Source: an uncultured Lachnospiraceae bacterium
GTDB lineage: Bacteria > Bacillota > Clostridia > Lachnospirales > Lachnospiraceae
DNA: 14,051 nt
Direction of reading: 5' to 3'
Assembly: GCA_902783765.1 (NCBI GenBank)
Contig: CACZSB010000001.1
Coordinates: forward strand, 1-14,051
The translations under genes and the position numbers were made by a program. Under the pieces are notes generated by a model. It was not told where the DNA came from. It saw only the letters and a program-made list of their open reading frames with translations, and did not search any database. Below are positions 7,579 to 14,051 of the stretch, in pieces. How positions within the stretch are numbered: the stretch's first letter is position 1; each line of letters begins with the position of its first letter.

Positions 7579-7650
7579 TAGTAACGGCTTTTCGTGAAGC
7601 GGTTCTTGTTGTACGCCGTTTATGCGTAAAGACAAGTTGGAGGAACAGGA

Positions 7651-10128
7651 ATGAGAAAAGTTTACAGTTTAATTTTGTGCGCCGTAATGATTGTTTGTTT
7701 GCTGGCGGGCTGCAGCGGTCAAGCCCCCGAAACCACCCAGGCTCCCGTTGGTGCATCATCCTCTGGGGAGGCTACCCAGGCCCCCGCTTCGGAGGAGGCT
7801 ACCACTGGCACAGCGCCCGCCACCGAAGAAAGCACCCAGGAGACCACCACAGAGTCCTCCGCCACAGAAGCCACCACAGAGGCGCCCACAGAGCCCGAAG
7901 CACCGGTGCCGGAGGAGGGCACGGCAGCCAGAGCTTACTGGGAAGCCATGCAGGCCCTGCCCGCAGATTACAGCCTTAGCCTAAACTGGGAACTGAGCCG
8001 CAGCATGGGCAAGGAATTGCTGATTGTAACGGACAGCCGGCTGATACAGGTTCAGAACGGTGGCTCCGAAAACATGGTGGCCCATGAGAATTGGGACAGA
8101 ACGATAGAAGGAAACCGTTTTCGGGATGCGTATTCCTACCAGTTCTGGTTTAAGAATGAAGAAGTGCTCCTGTCCCGAAACGGAGAATACTTTAAAGGTG
8201 AAGAGAGCGCCCAGGATTTTCTGGCCCTTAGGCCGCCTTTGGCCATGATGAGCCTGGACAATTATGACCTGGTGGAATGGGAAGAGGGATCCTCCAAGAT
8301 CATCCGCTTTAGCGAAGCGAACGACACGGAATGGGAATGGCTGGGCATGGATTGCTCCGATATTACCGATGCCTGGGGCAGCGTGGAGCTGGATGAAGAA
8401 GGACATATCCTGCGCACGGTTTATGAAGCGGTTTTTGCCCTGGAAGGCATAGAGTTTACCGTTCATGTAACGGCGGAGCTGAAAGAATTAAAAGAGGATA
8501 TTCAGCTGCCCCAGACCGGCAGCGCCAAAATGACCCCTTTAGGAAAAACAGGGGCGGTTCAGCTGATGGATCTGGCTTTTACCTGTTTCCGGACAGACGG
8601 CATGACCACCGATTATCTGGCCTTTGTGCAGTCCTATACCAAAGGAGCGGTGGTGCTGCAGCAGTCCTGGACCGGTCTGGACGAAAATGAAAACGGCCCC
8701 ATGGTCTATCACAAATCCAGCCGGGGCACCTACGGTATGACCAATGAGTTTTTCGATAGTGAGTATCGCCACTTTAACGGAAAAACCAGCTATCTGGAAG
8801 ATGATGAGGAAGTGGAAATGGACCTTTCTCCGGAGGAAGTGGGAGAAAATCTGCTGCTGTTTTTGGAAAGCTACTGGATGGGCCCGGAGGATATAATAGT
8901 CAACCAGCTGCTGGAAGAAGAGGACTGCTGGCTAATTGAGTTTTCCGCCAGCTCCAAAGGCCGGGAAAAGGTGTATTACAACACCGAGATTCTGATGGGT
9001 GAAGACGAGGAAAGTGCCAGCACTTCCTCTTACAGCAGCAACGTTTGCGAGGGCTGCCTGTCCATCGATAAGAGCAGCGGCCTGCCCATCCACTTGTTTA
9101 TCCATTTGGAGGGGGGCCAGCGGATGCCCGGTCAGATCGTGCCGGTGTATGCGGATTATGAATTGAACTTCATGGGAGCCAATCCGGATGCCGCCTCCAC
9201 TATCACAGGCGATATAGACAAGGGCGCCAAGCCTGAGGTCCCGGCCACCCCGCTGTTTTACAAAATCTCCGCTCCCAAGGGAGGCAGTATGTGGCTGCTG
9301 GGCACCATCCATGTAGGGGACAATCGCAGCTCCTGGCTGCCCCAGGAAATTTATGATGCCCTGCTCTCCGCAGACGCCCTGGCCGTGGAAATCGACACCT
9401 CAAAATTTGAGGAAAGGCTGGAAGAAGACGAATCCCTGATGGAAGCCTATCAGAAGGCCACCTATTACCTGGACGGCACCTCGGTTTATGATCATGTGAG
9501 TGAAGAGCAGGCGGAAAAGCTGGAACTGGCCATTAAGAAATACGGCGGTAATATTCTGGTGGACAGCCTTGCCTACAACGTGGCCACCATCAGCAGTTAT
9601 CTGGAACAGATGATTCAGCCCCTGGGCCGTATGCAGACCTATGAACGGGGGGTGGACAACCAGCTGGTGGATTTGGCCCAGAAAAATGATATTCCGGTGT
9701 GGGATGTGGAGGATTATGCGGAGCATATTACCCTGATGGGGAATTTCTCCGAGAAGCTTCAGGCCATGATTATGGAAGAAACCGTGGATGCCAGCCGGTA
9801 CAGTAAGAACCTGGGGGCCGGAGAGCTGTTTGATCTCTGGTGCCGGGGCGATGAGGAGGAAATCTGGACCTTCTTTGAGGAGGAAGAAGAGGAGGACGAG
9901 GATTTAACGGAAGAAGAGCAGGCGATGGTGGATGAATATAACTACGCCATGATGGAAAAGCGAAATGCGGAAATGGTGGAAAAGGCCAGGGAATACATGG
10001 ATTCCGATCAGGTGGTGTTTTTCGCCGTGGGCCTGGCCCATCTGATGGGTGAGGACGGACTGCTGAACTGTCTGCGACAGGCAGGCTATACAGTGGAACA
10101 GGTGGCCTTCCTGGCAGGCGTAGAATAA
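7651..10128 (+). CDS. TraB/GumN-domain lipoprotein with a large novel N-terminal region
   Basis: This 825-aa protein starts with a lipoprotein signal peptide (MRKVYSLILCAVMIVCLLAGC, lipid Cys21). A Thr/Glu/Pro/Ala-rich low-complexity linker follows to about residue 90. Residues about 95-530 are an unrecognised, mainly beta region. It looks like two successive modules (about 95-285 and 290-530), loosely reminiscent of LolA/LppX-like lipoprotein folds, which is a guess from pattern only. The C-terminal 290 residues are a TraB/GumN (TIKI-like) domain: GTIH at 551-554, VEID at 579-582, KRNAEM near 770-775 and AVGLAHLMGEDG with His797. Eukaryotic TIKI members are metal-dependent proteases and PrgY/TraB members block peptide pheromones, so a surface hydrolase or peptide-binding role is plausible. 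A run of acidic residues (about 742-757) is inserted in the TraB domain. A promoter with an 18-bp palindrome precedes it, and the CXXC peptide gene starts 32 bases after its stop. Confidence 0.85.
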   Translation: MRKVYSLILCAVMIVCLLAGCSGQAPETTQAPVGASSSGEATQAPASEEATTGTAPATEESTQETTTESSATEATTEAPTEPEAPVPEEGTAARAYWEAMQALPADYSLSLNWELSRSMGKELLIVTDSRLIQVQNGGSENMVAHENWDRTIEGNRFRDAYSYQFWFKNEEVLLSRNGEYFKGEESAQDFLALRPPLAMMSLDNYDLVEWEEGSSKIIRFSEANDTEWEWLGMDCSDITDAWGSVELDEEGHILRTVYEAVFALEGIEFTVHVTAELKELKEDIQLPQTGSAKMTPLGKTGAVQLMDLAFTCFRTDGMTTDYLAFVQSYTKGAVVLQQSWTGLDENENGPMVYHKSSRGTYGMTNEFFDSEYRHFNGKTSYLEDDEEVEMDLSPEEVGENLLLFLESYWMGPEDIIVNQLLEEEDCWLIEFSASSKGREKVYYNTEILMGEDEESASTSSYSSNVCEGCLSIDKSSGLPIHLFIHLEGGQRMPGQIVPVYADYELNFMGANPDAASTITGDIDKGAKPEVPATPLFYKISAPKGGSMWLLGTIHVGDNRSSWLPQEIYDALLSADALAVEIDTSKFEERLEEDESLMEAYQKATYYLDGTSVYDHVSEEQAEKLELAIKKYGGNILVDSLAYNVATISSYLEQMIQPLGRMQTYERGVDNQLVDLAQKNDIPVWDVEDYAEHITLMGNFSEKLQAMIMEETVDASRYSKNLGAGELFDLWCRGDEEEIWTFFEEEEEEDEDLTEEEQAMVDEYNYAMMEKRNAEMVEKAREYMDSDQVVFFAVGLAHLMGEDGLLNCLRQAGYTVEQVAFLAGVE

Positions 10129-10160
10129 TGGCCTGCTGAATAGATGGGAGACAGGGAAGA

Positions 10161-10295
10161 ATGAGTAAATATGTAAAATATGTGGTTTTAGTAGGGGCCA
10201 TAGCCATGCTGGTTTTGGGCATTACAAACGGCGAGATGGCGGCTGTGCTCCGCAAGGCTGTTACCATTTGTATGGAGTGTATTGGAATTGGCTGA
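10161..10295 (+). CDS. CD1871A-type small membrane protein with C-terminal CXXC
   Basis: This 44-aa gene is easily missed. It has one hydrophobic helix (VVLVGAIAMLVLGITNG, about residues 8-24), then an amphipathic stretch, and ends in the motif CMECIGIG. I recognise the layout of the CD1871A family of CXXC-motif peptides, common in Clostridia and usually found next to a 4Fe-4S membrane protein and a thioredoxin-like protein, which is exactly the case here. The two cysteines near the membrane could exchange disulfides or bind an Fe-S cluster or metal; which of these applies is not known. GGGAG lies about 10 bases before ATG. The next gene starts inside its last codons, so the two are translationally coupled. 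Biochemical function is unproven. Confidence 0.82.
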   Translation: MSKYVKYVVLVGAIAMLVLGITNGEMAAVLRKAVTICMECIGIG

Positions 10296-11175
10296 TTTAA
10301 AGAAACACAGAATCATACGGAAGCTGGTGCAGACCGCCACGGGCGTGCTCCAGAACGGGAATCTTTCCGGATTTATAAGCGGCAAGATCTATCAAGGTCC
10401 TCTTAAGAAGTTCTGCGTTCCGGGGATGAATTGCTATTCCTGCCCGGGGGCGCTGGGGGCCTGCCCCATCGGCTCGATGCAGGCTTTTTTATCGGCAAGA
10501 CGCCCCAAGGCGCCCCTGTACGTATTGGGATATCTGAGTATAATCGGCATCCTCATAGGCCGGTTTATTTGCGGATGGCTTTGTATTTTCGGCCTGGTGC
10601 AGGAGCTGTTATACAAGATTCCCATAAAAAAGATCACGGTGCCCGAAAAGGTCGATAAGGTCCTTCGGAAGCTCAAGTACGTATTCCTGTTCGTATTTGT
10701 AATATTGCTGCCCCTCTTTTTACGGGACGAGTTTAAAATGAGCTACCCGTATTTCTGCAAATGGATTTGTCCTGTGGGCATGCTGGAGGGAGGCATACCG
10801 CTTCTGGCACTGAACGAAGCCATGAGAGAGGCCGCGCAATTCCTGTACGCCTGGAAATTTGCGATTTTGATATTCATCCTATTGTTGTCTGTGGTCATAA
10901 ACAGGCCCTTCTGCAAATATATTTGTCCTCTGGGGGCGTTCTATGGCCTGTTCAACCGCTTCAGTTTCTTAAAACTGAAATGCAATGCGGAAAGCTGCAC
11001 TTCCTGCGGCGCCTGTGCGAAAATATGCAAGATGCAGGTTGATCCCCACAAGACGCCCAACAGTGCCGAGTGCATCCGATGCGGTGAATGCGTAAAGGCT
11101 TGCCCGGCAAAATCCCTTTCCATGAATTTCAAAAGCAAAAGCCAGGATGTGAATGGGTCGCTGACCCAGGAATAA
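10288..11175 (+). CDS. Membrane-bound 4Fe-4S polyferredoxin (NapH/CcoG-like)
   Basis: The protein is about 295 aa. It starts with TTG, as there is no ATG before residue 47. I prefer TTG at 10288, 10 bases after GGAG; TTG at 10282 is the alternative, adding two residues. Cysteines are densely arranged: C43, C49, C52 and C59; C95 and C99 (ICGWLC); C157 and C161 (FCKWICPVG); C209 and C213 (FCKYICPLG). Two ferredoxin-type clusters follow: C237, C240, C243, C247 and C262, C265, C268, C272. At least three hydrophobic helices (near 75-95, 129-147 and 190-207) place it in the membrane, with the ferredoxin end probably in the cytoplasm. Related NapH, NosR and RnfB-like proteins move electrons between cytoplasmic donors and membrane or outer partners. 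Position between a CXXC peptide and a TlpA lipoprotein suggests that electrons go to extracytoplasmic thiols. ATA codons are frequent, unlike in the PFOR gene. Confidence 0.9.
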   Translation: MADLKKHRIIRKLVQTATGVLQNGNLSGFISGKIYQGPLKKFCVPGMNCYSCPGALGACPIGSMQAFLSARRPKAPLYVLGYLSIIGILIGRFICGWLCIFGLVQELLYKIPIKKITVPEKVDKVLRKLKYVFLFVFVILLPLFLRDEFKMSYPYFCKWICPVGMLEGGIPLLALNEAMREAAQFLYAWKFAILIFILLLSVVINRPFCKYICPLGAFYGLFNRFSFLKLKCNAESCTSCGACAKICKMQVDPHKTPNSAECIRCGECVKACPAKSLSMNFKSKSQDVNGSLTQE

Positions 11176-11187
11176 GAATCAATGGGT

Positions 11188-11216
11188 TTGATATACATCC
11201 TTTATGGATGTTGAAT
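11188..11216 (+). promoter_or_regulatory. Hairpin and weak possible promoter ahead of the TlpA gene
   Basis: ACATCC (11195-11200) and GGATGT (11206-11211) form a 6-bp stem with a 5-base loop. The same stretch offers TTGATA (11188-11193), 17 bases, then TTGAAT (11211-11216), a weak promoter match. This gap of 63 bases also contains AAGGAGGA at 11222-11229, the ribosome binding site. Either element could uncouple expression of the thioredoxin lipoprotein from the genes upstream. Confidence 0.3.
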
Positions 11217-11238
11217 CATTTAAGGAGGAACTAAGAAG

Positions 11239-12375
11239 ATGAAGAAGAAACTAATGGTGCTGTGGGTCATCGCGGTGATGGTTTTCGTAACCGCTTGCGG
11301 AAGTCAGGAAAAGCCTTCCGAAGGAAAGACGACCGCTGCCCAGCAGGAGACGAAGGACAGCGGCAAGTCCACGGAAGCCCAAGCGGGAACCGAGGATCCG
11401 AGCAAGGAAAGCAAGGAACAGGAAACAGAGGATCCCGATGATTTTGTGCCGGAGCTGGATCCCCCCGATGAAGAATATGATGTATCGGAAGCCGGCATGA
11501 AAATGCCTGCATCGGAAACCTATAACAAAAACAGAGAAAAGACATACCTGGTCTATGATGGCGGCCTGGCGGAAGAGGACCTCTATTACATGGAGTTCTA
11601 TCTGTATCCTGCCAGCAAGATCGATCTTTGGACCATGAGCGAGGAAGAGTACGACGGGATGAAGGAAAACATCTTGAATGTTCTCACTGTTTTCAAAGCG
11701 CTGAATTCCGAATGGACTCCGCTTCTTTTGGACAAATGGGGCAAGTGGATCGTTGGAATTGAAGAGGGTTCCATTAAAGAGCTGAAAAAGGACGGAGATT
11801 ATACCCTGTATTATACCATGCAGAAAGATTATACAGAGAATCTTCCGGCGGAGTTAAAGCCTGTATACGACGGGATCATAGCTGAACTGGAGGCGTCCCT
11901 AAAGCAGATCGAAACCTACGAGCCCCAATCGCTCAGCGATATTATCGGGGGACAGGTGATTGAGTTTGAAACCACCGACCTGGAAGGCAATACGGTGTCC
12001 AGCAAAGAGATTTTTGCAAAGAACCAGTACACCATGATTAATTTCTGGGCCTCCTGGTGCGGTCCCTGTGTGGGTGAACTTCCCGAGCTTGAGAAACTCA
12101 ATAAGCTTTTCGAGGAAAAGGGATGTGGCATCATCGGGATTCTCACAGACGGCATGGAGCCGGGCGGACTGGCCGACGCGAAGGACATCATTGCCGATAC
12201 GGGAGTTACCTATCTCAATGTGATTGACAGCATGGGCCTGGCGCAGGCAATCGACATTCAGGCGATCCCCACCACAATCTTTGTGGATTCCAACGGGGTT
12301 ATCGTGGGAGATACCGTGGTAGGTGCCATGATCTCCATGTACGAAACGGTGCTGAATGAGCTGCTTGAAAAATAA
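11239..12375 (+). CDS. TlpA/ResA-like thioredoxin-fold lipoprotein
   Basis: This 378-aa protein has a lipoprotein signal (MKKKLMVLWVIAVMVFVTAC, lipid Cys20) and a charged, disordered linker to about residue 95. Residues about 100-230 form a domain I do not recognise. The C-terminal thioredoxin domain (about 235-378) has FWASWCGPC with Cys274 and Cys277, a cis-proline motif IPTT (Pro344) and one extra cysteine at 296. Such proteins sit on the outer face of the membrane and reduce disulfides or peroxides, or mature c-type cytochromes. They need electrons from inside, normally via CcdA/DsbD. No CcdA is present here and the preceding polyferredoxin could take that role. A strong AAGGAGGA precedes the ATG, and a terminator follows 14 bases after the stop. 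The N-terminal domain probably sets substrate or partner specificity. Confidence 0.9.
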   Translation: MKKKLMVLWVIAVMVFVTACGSQEKPSEGKTTAAQQETKDSGKSTEAQAGTEDPSKESKEQETEDPDDFVPELDPPDEEYDVSEAGMKMPASETYNKNREKTYLVYDGGLAEEDLYYMEFYLYPASKIDLWTMSEEEYDGMKENILNVLTVFKALNSEWTPLLLDKWGKWIVGIEEGSIKELKKDGDYTLYYTMQKDYTENLPAELKPVYDGIIAELEASLKQIETYEPQSLSDIIGGQVIEFETTDLEGNTVSSKEIFAKNQYTMINFWASWCGPCVGELPELEKLNKLFEEKGCGIIGILTDGMEPGGLADAKDIIADTGVTYLNVIDSMGLAQAIDIQAIPTTIFVDSNGVIVGDTVVGAMISMYETVLNELLEK

Positions 12376-12388
12376 GTAAATTAGTGCC

Positions 12389-12430
12389 AAGGGGCCGCAG
12401 TCATGACTGACCGCGGCCCTTGACTTTATT
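12389..12430 (+). terminator. Intrinsic terminator after the TlpA gene
   Basis: GGGCCGC (12392-12398) pairs with GCGGCCC (12413-12419), extendable by G-T and A-T pairs on the outside. The 14-base loop contains its own palindrome AGTCATGACT. TTGACTTTATTT follows, an interrupted T-rich tract, so termination is likely but perhaps incomplete. Confidence 0.65.
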
Positions 12431-12447
12431 TGGCTCCGTATTATAAT
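12420..12447 (+). promoter_or_regulatory. Strong promoter for the PFOR gene
   Basis: TTGACT (12420-12425), 16 bases, then a perfect TATAAT (12442-12447). The -35 overlaps the descending arm and T-tract of the terminator in front. Transcription would begin near 12454, giving a leader of about 55 bases. AGGAGG at 12494-12499 lies 10 bases before the ATG. Confidence 0.75.
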
Positions 12448-12509
12448 ATAACGCGGAAGTTTATAAGTATCCAATTTGTTTTATTATGCTTTCAGGAGGA
12501 TGAAAAACT

Positions 12510-14051
12510 ATGGCAAGACCGAGAAAAACCATGGACGGTAATACCGCAGCCTCCCACGTTTCCTATGCTTTTACGGACGTGGCTGCCATTTACACCATCA
12601 CCCCTTCCTCCCCCATGGCCGAAGTTGCAGACAGCTGGGCCACCGAGGGAAGAAAGAACCTCTTCGGACAGGAAGTCCGGATCATGGAGATGCAGTCCGA
12701 AGCCGGCGCCGCCGGCGCGGTCCACGGCTCCCTGACCTCCGGCGCCTTGACCACCACCTACACCGCGTCCCAGGGTCTGCTTTTGATGATTCCTAACATG
12801 TACAAGATTGCCGGGGAAATGCTGCCCTGCGTGATTGATGTATCCGCCCGGACCGTGGCTTCCCATGCTCTTTGTATTTTCGGTGACCACTCCGACGTAT
12901 ACGCCTGCCGTCAGACGGGCTTTGCCATGCTTTGCGAATCCAATGTGCAGGAGGTCATGGACCTGACCGCCGTGGCTCATTTGGCCACCATCAAGGGCCG
13001 AGTGCCGGTGTTGAACTTCTTTGACGGCTTCCGCACCTCCCACGAACTGCAGAAGATTGAAACCTGGGAATATGAAGACCTGGGTGAAATGCTGGATTGG
13101 GATGCGGTGCAGGCTTTCCGCAACAGCGCCTTAAATCCCGAGCATCCCTGCCAGATGGGCTCCGCCCAGAACCCGGATATTTTCTTCCAGGCCCGGGAAG
13201 CTTCCAACAATGCCTATACCGCTTTCCCCGCCATTGTGGAAGAGTATATGAATAAGGTCAATGCCAAGCTGGGCACCGACTACAAATTATTCAACTACTA
13301 CGGCGCGCCCGATGCGGAGCACGTGATTATTGCCATGGGTTCCGTCTGCGATACCATCGACGAGACCATCGATTACCTGCTGAAAAAGGGAGAAAAGGTG
13401 GGTCTGGTGAAGGTTCGTCTGTACCGGCCTTTCAGTCAGAAGCATCTCCTGGACGCTTTACCGGAGACGGTGAAGACCATCAGTGTCTTAGACCGCACCA
13501 AGGAACCCGGCGCCCTGGGCGAGCCCCTGTATCTGGATGTGGTGACGGCCCTGCGGAACACCAAATTCCATAATGTGAAGATCCTTCGGGGCCGCTATGG
13601 CTTAGGCTCCAAGGATACCACCCCCGGCCAGATCGTGGCGGTATACCGCAACACGGAAAAGGAAGAGTTCACCATCGGCATTGAAGATGATGTGACCGGT
13701 CTGTCCCTGCCTGTGAAGGAAGATCCCAATACCCAGCCGGAATCCACCATTTCCTGCAAGTTCTGGGGCCTGGGAGCCGACGGCACCGTGGGCGCCAACA
13801 AGAACTCCATCAAGATTATCGGCGACCACACGGATATGTATGTGCAGGCCTACTTTGAGTACGACTCCAAGAAGTCCGGGGGTCTTACCATTTCCCACCT
13901 GCGCTTCGGTCACGCCCCCATCCGCTCCACCTATTTCATCAATAAGGCCAATTTCGTGGCCTGCCACAATCCTTCCTATGTACGGAAGTACAATATGGTG
14001 CAGGAAGTGGTGGACGGCGGCAGCTTCCTTTTGAACTGCCCTTGGGATTTA
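12510..14051 (+). CDS. nifJ: Pyruvate:ferredoxin (flavodoxin) oxidoreductase, N-terminal 514 residues (3' truncated by window)
   Basis: The gene runs in frame from ATG to the last base of the window, giving 514 codons of an enzyme that is normally about 1,170-1,200 aa. The enzyme oxidises pyruvate with CoA to acetyl-CoA and CO2 in the cytoplasm, passing two electrons through TPP and three 4Fe-4S clusters to ferredoxin. Visible parts are domain I (start MARPRKTMDGN, with YTITPSSPMAE), domain II (about 260-400, including VGLVKVRLYRPF) and the start of the gamma-type domain (FWGLGADGTVGANKNSIK). Thr31, Glu64 and Arg114 fall exactly at the positions of the pyruvate- and TPP-contacting residues of the Desulfovibrio africanus enzyme. 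The TPP-binding and ferredoxin domains lie outside the window. Codons are strongly biased (GCC, ACC, TCC, GGC), and the promoter and AGGAGG are near consensus, so high expression is expected. Some annotations call it por or pfor. Confidence 0.96.
   Translation, partial: MARPRKTMDGNTAASHVSYAFTDVAAIYTITPSSPMAEVADSWATEGRKNLFGQEVRIMEMQSEAGAAGAVHGSLTSGALTTTYTASQGLLLMIPNMYKIAGEMLPCVIDVSARTVASHALCIFGDHSDVYACRQTGFAMLCESNVQEVMDLTAVAHLATIKGRVPVLNFFDGFRTSHELQKIETWEYEDLGEMLDWDAVQAFRNSALNPEHPCQMGSAQNPDIFFQAREASNNAYTAFPAIVEEYMNKVNAKLGTDYKLFNYYGAPDAEHVIIAMGSVCDTIDETIDYLLKKGEKVGLVKVRLYRPFSQKHLLDALPETVKTISVLDRTKEPGALGEPLYLDVVTALRNTKFHNVKILRGRYGLGSKDTTPGQIVAVYRNTEKEEFTIGIEDDVTGLSLPVKEDPNTQPESTISCKFWGLGADGTVGANKNSIKIIGDHTDMYVQAYFEYDSKKSGGLTISHLRFGHAPIRSTYFINKANFVACHNPSYVRKYNMVQEVVDGGSFLLNCPWDL

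Noticed and set aside
7583..7620. AACGGC ... GCCGTT inverted repeat in the TraB leader as a riboswitch
   Set aside because: It is only a 6-bp stem with a 26-base loop and has no resemblance to a known riboswitch core.
7399..7759. Two overlapping minus-strand open frames of 78 and 84 aa in the divergent intergenic region
   Set aside because: They cover the promoters and the 18-bp palindrome, one runs into the TraB gene, they lack a good ribosome binding site, and the translations look like random basic/aromatic sequence.
7720..7920. Low-complexity Thr/Glu/Pro codons as a DNA repeat array
   Set aside because: The repetition is at the amino-acid level, as usual for lipoprotein linkers; the codons vary and there is no regular repeat unit.
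10114..10136. Hairpin GCAGGC/GCCTGC across the TraB stop as a terminator
   Set aside because: The stem is short, the loop is 11 bases and no T-tract follows, so it is unlikely to separate the downstream redox genes.
9770..10267. 165-aa minus-strand open frame
   Set aside because: It is antisense to the TraB domain and the CXXC peptide; the Pro/Ser/Arg-rich translation mirrors acidic codons on the other strand.
11899..12474. 191-aa minus-strand open frame beyond the TlpA terminator
   Set aside because: It is antisense to the thioredoxin domain and crosses the terminator and the PFOR promoter, with no supporting start signal.
12492..13043. 183-aa minus-strand open frame
   Set aside because: It is antisense to the clearly coding PFOR gene and arises from its GCC/ACC-rich codons; the Gly/His-rich translation is typical of such shadows.

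Overview
The window looks like chromosomal DNA from an anaerobic Clostridia-type Firmicute, probably Lachnospiraceae or a close relative. This is inferred from gene content: a pyruvate:ferredoxin oxidoreductase, an RqcH/NFACT protein, a short CD1871A-type CXXC peptide beside a polyferredoxin, Gram-positive lipoproteins with Glu/Thr-rich linkers, and strong AGGAGG ribosome binding sites. The DNA is moderately GC-rich. No tRNA, rRNA, CRISPR array, insertion sequence or phage gene was seen.

Left edge (1-714). The 3' end of an unidentified plus-strand gene is followed by a small prepilin/pseudopilin with a clear type III (prepilin-peptidase) leader. It converges with rqcH across only 7 bases, and two adjacent hairpins sit over the rqcH stop codon.

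Minus-strand block (678-7421). Transcription appears to start at a good sigma-A-type promoter near 7393-7421, whose -10 lies inside an imperfect dyad. It runs through two MacB-like ABC transporters, each a fusion of an N-terminal ATPase with a four-helix FtsX-type permease. They overlap by ATGA and probably form a heterodimer. A GC-rich hairpin separates them from rqcH, the ribosome-quality-control factor that adds alanine tails to stalled nascent chains.

Plus-strand block (7549-12430). A divergent promoter carries a perfect 18-bp palindrome between its -35 and -10. It is followed by an 825-aa lipoprotein with a C-terminal TraB/GumN domain, then a 44-aa membrane peptide ending in a CXXC motif, a membrane polyferredoxin whose TTG start overlaps that peptide, and a TlpA-like thioredoxin lipoprotein with a WCGPC site. 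The last three look like a redox relay taking electrons from cytoplasmic ferredoxin through membrane Fe-S clusters to an extracytoplasmic dithiol protein. That is the most interesting candidate system here. A hairpin terminator ends the block.

Right edge (12420-14051). A near-consensus promoter overlapping the terminator drives a pyruvate:ferredoxin oxidoreductase gene that runs off the window. Its product makes reduced ferredoxin, so it could indirectly feed the neighbouring polyferredoxin, although the two have separate transcription signals.
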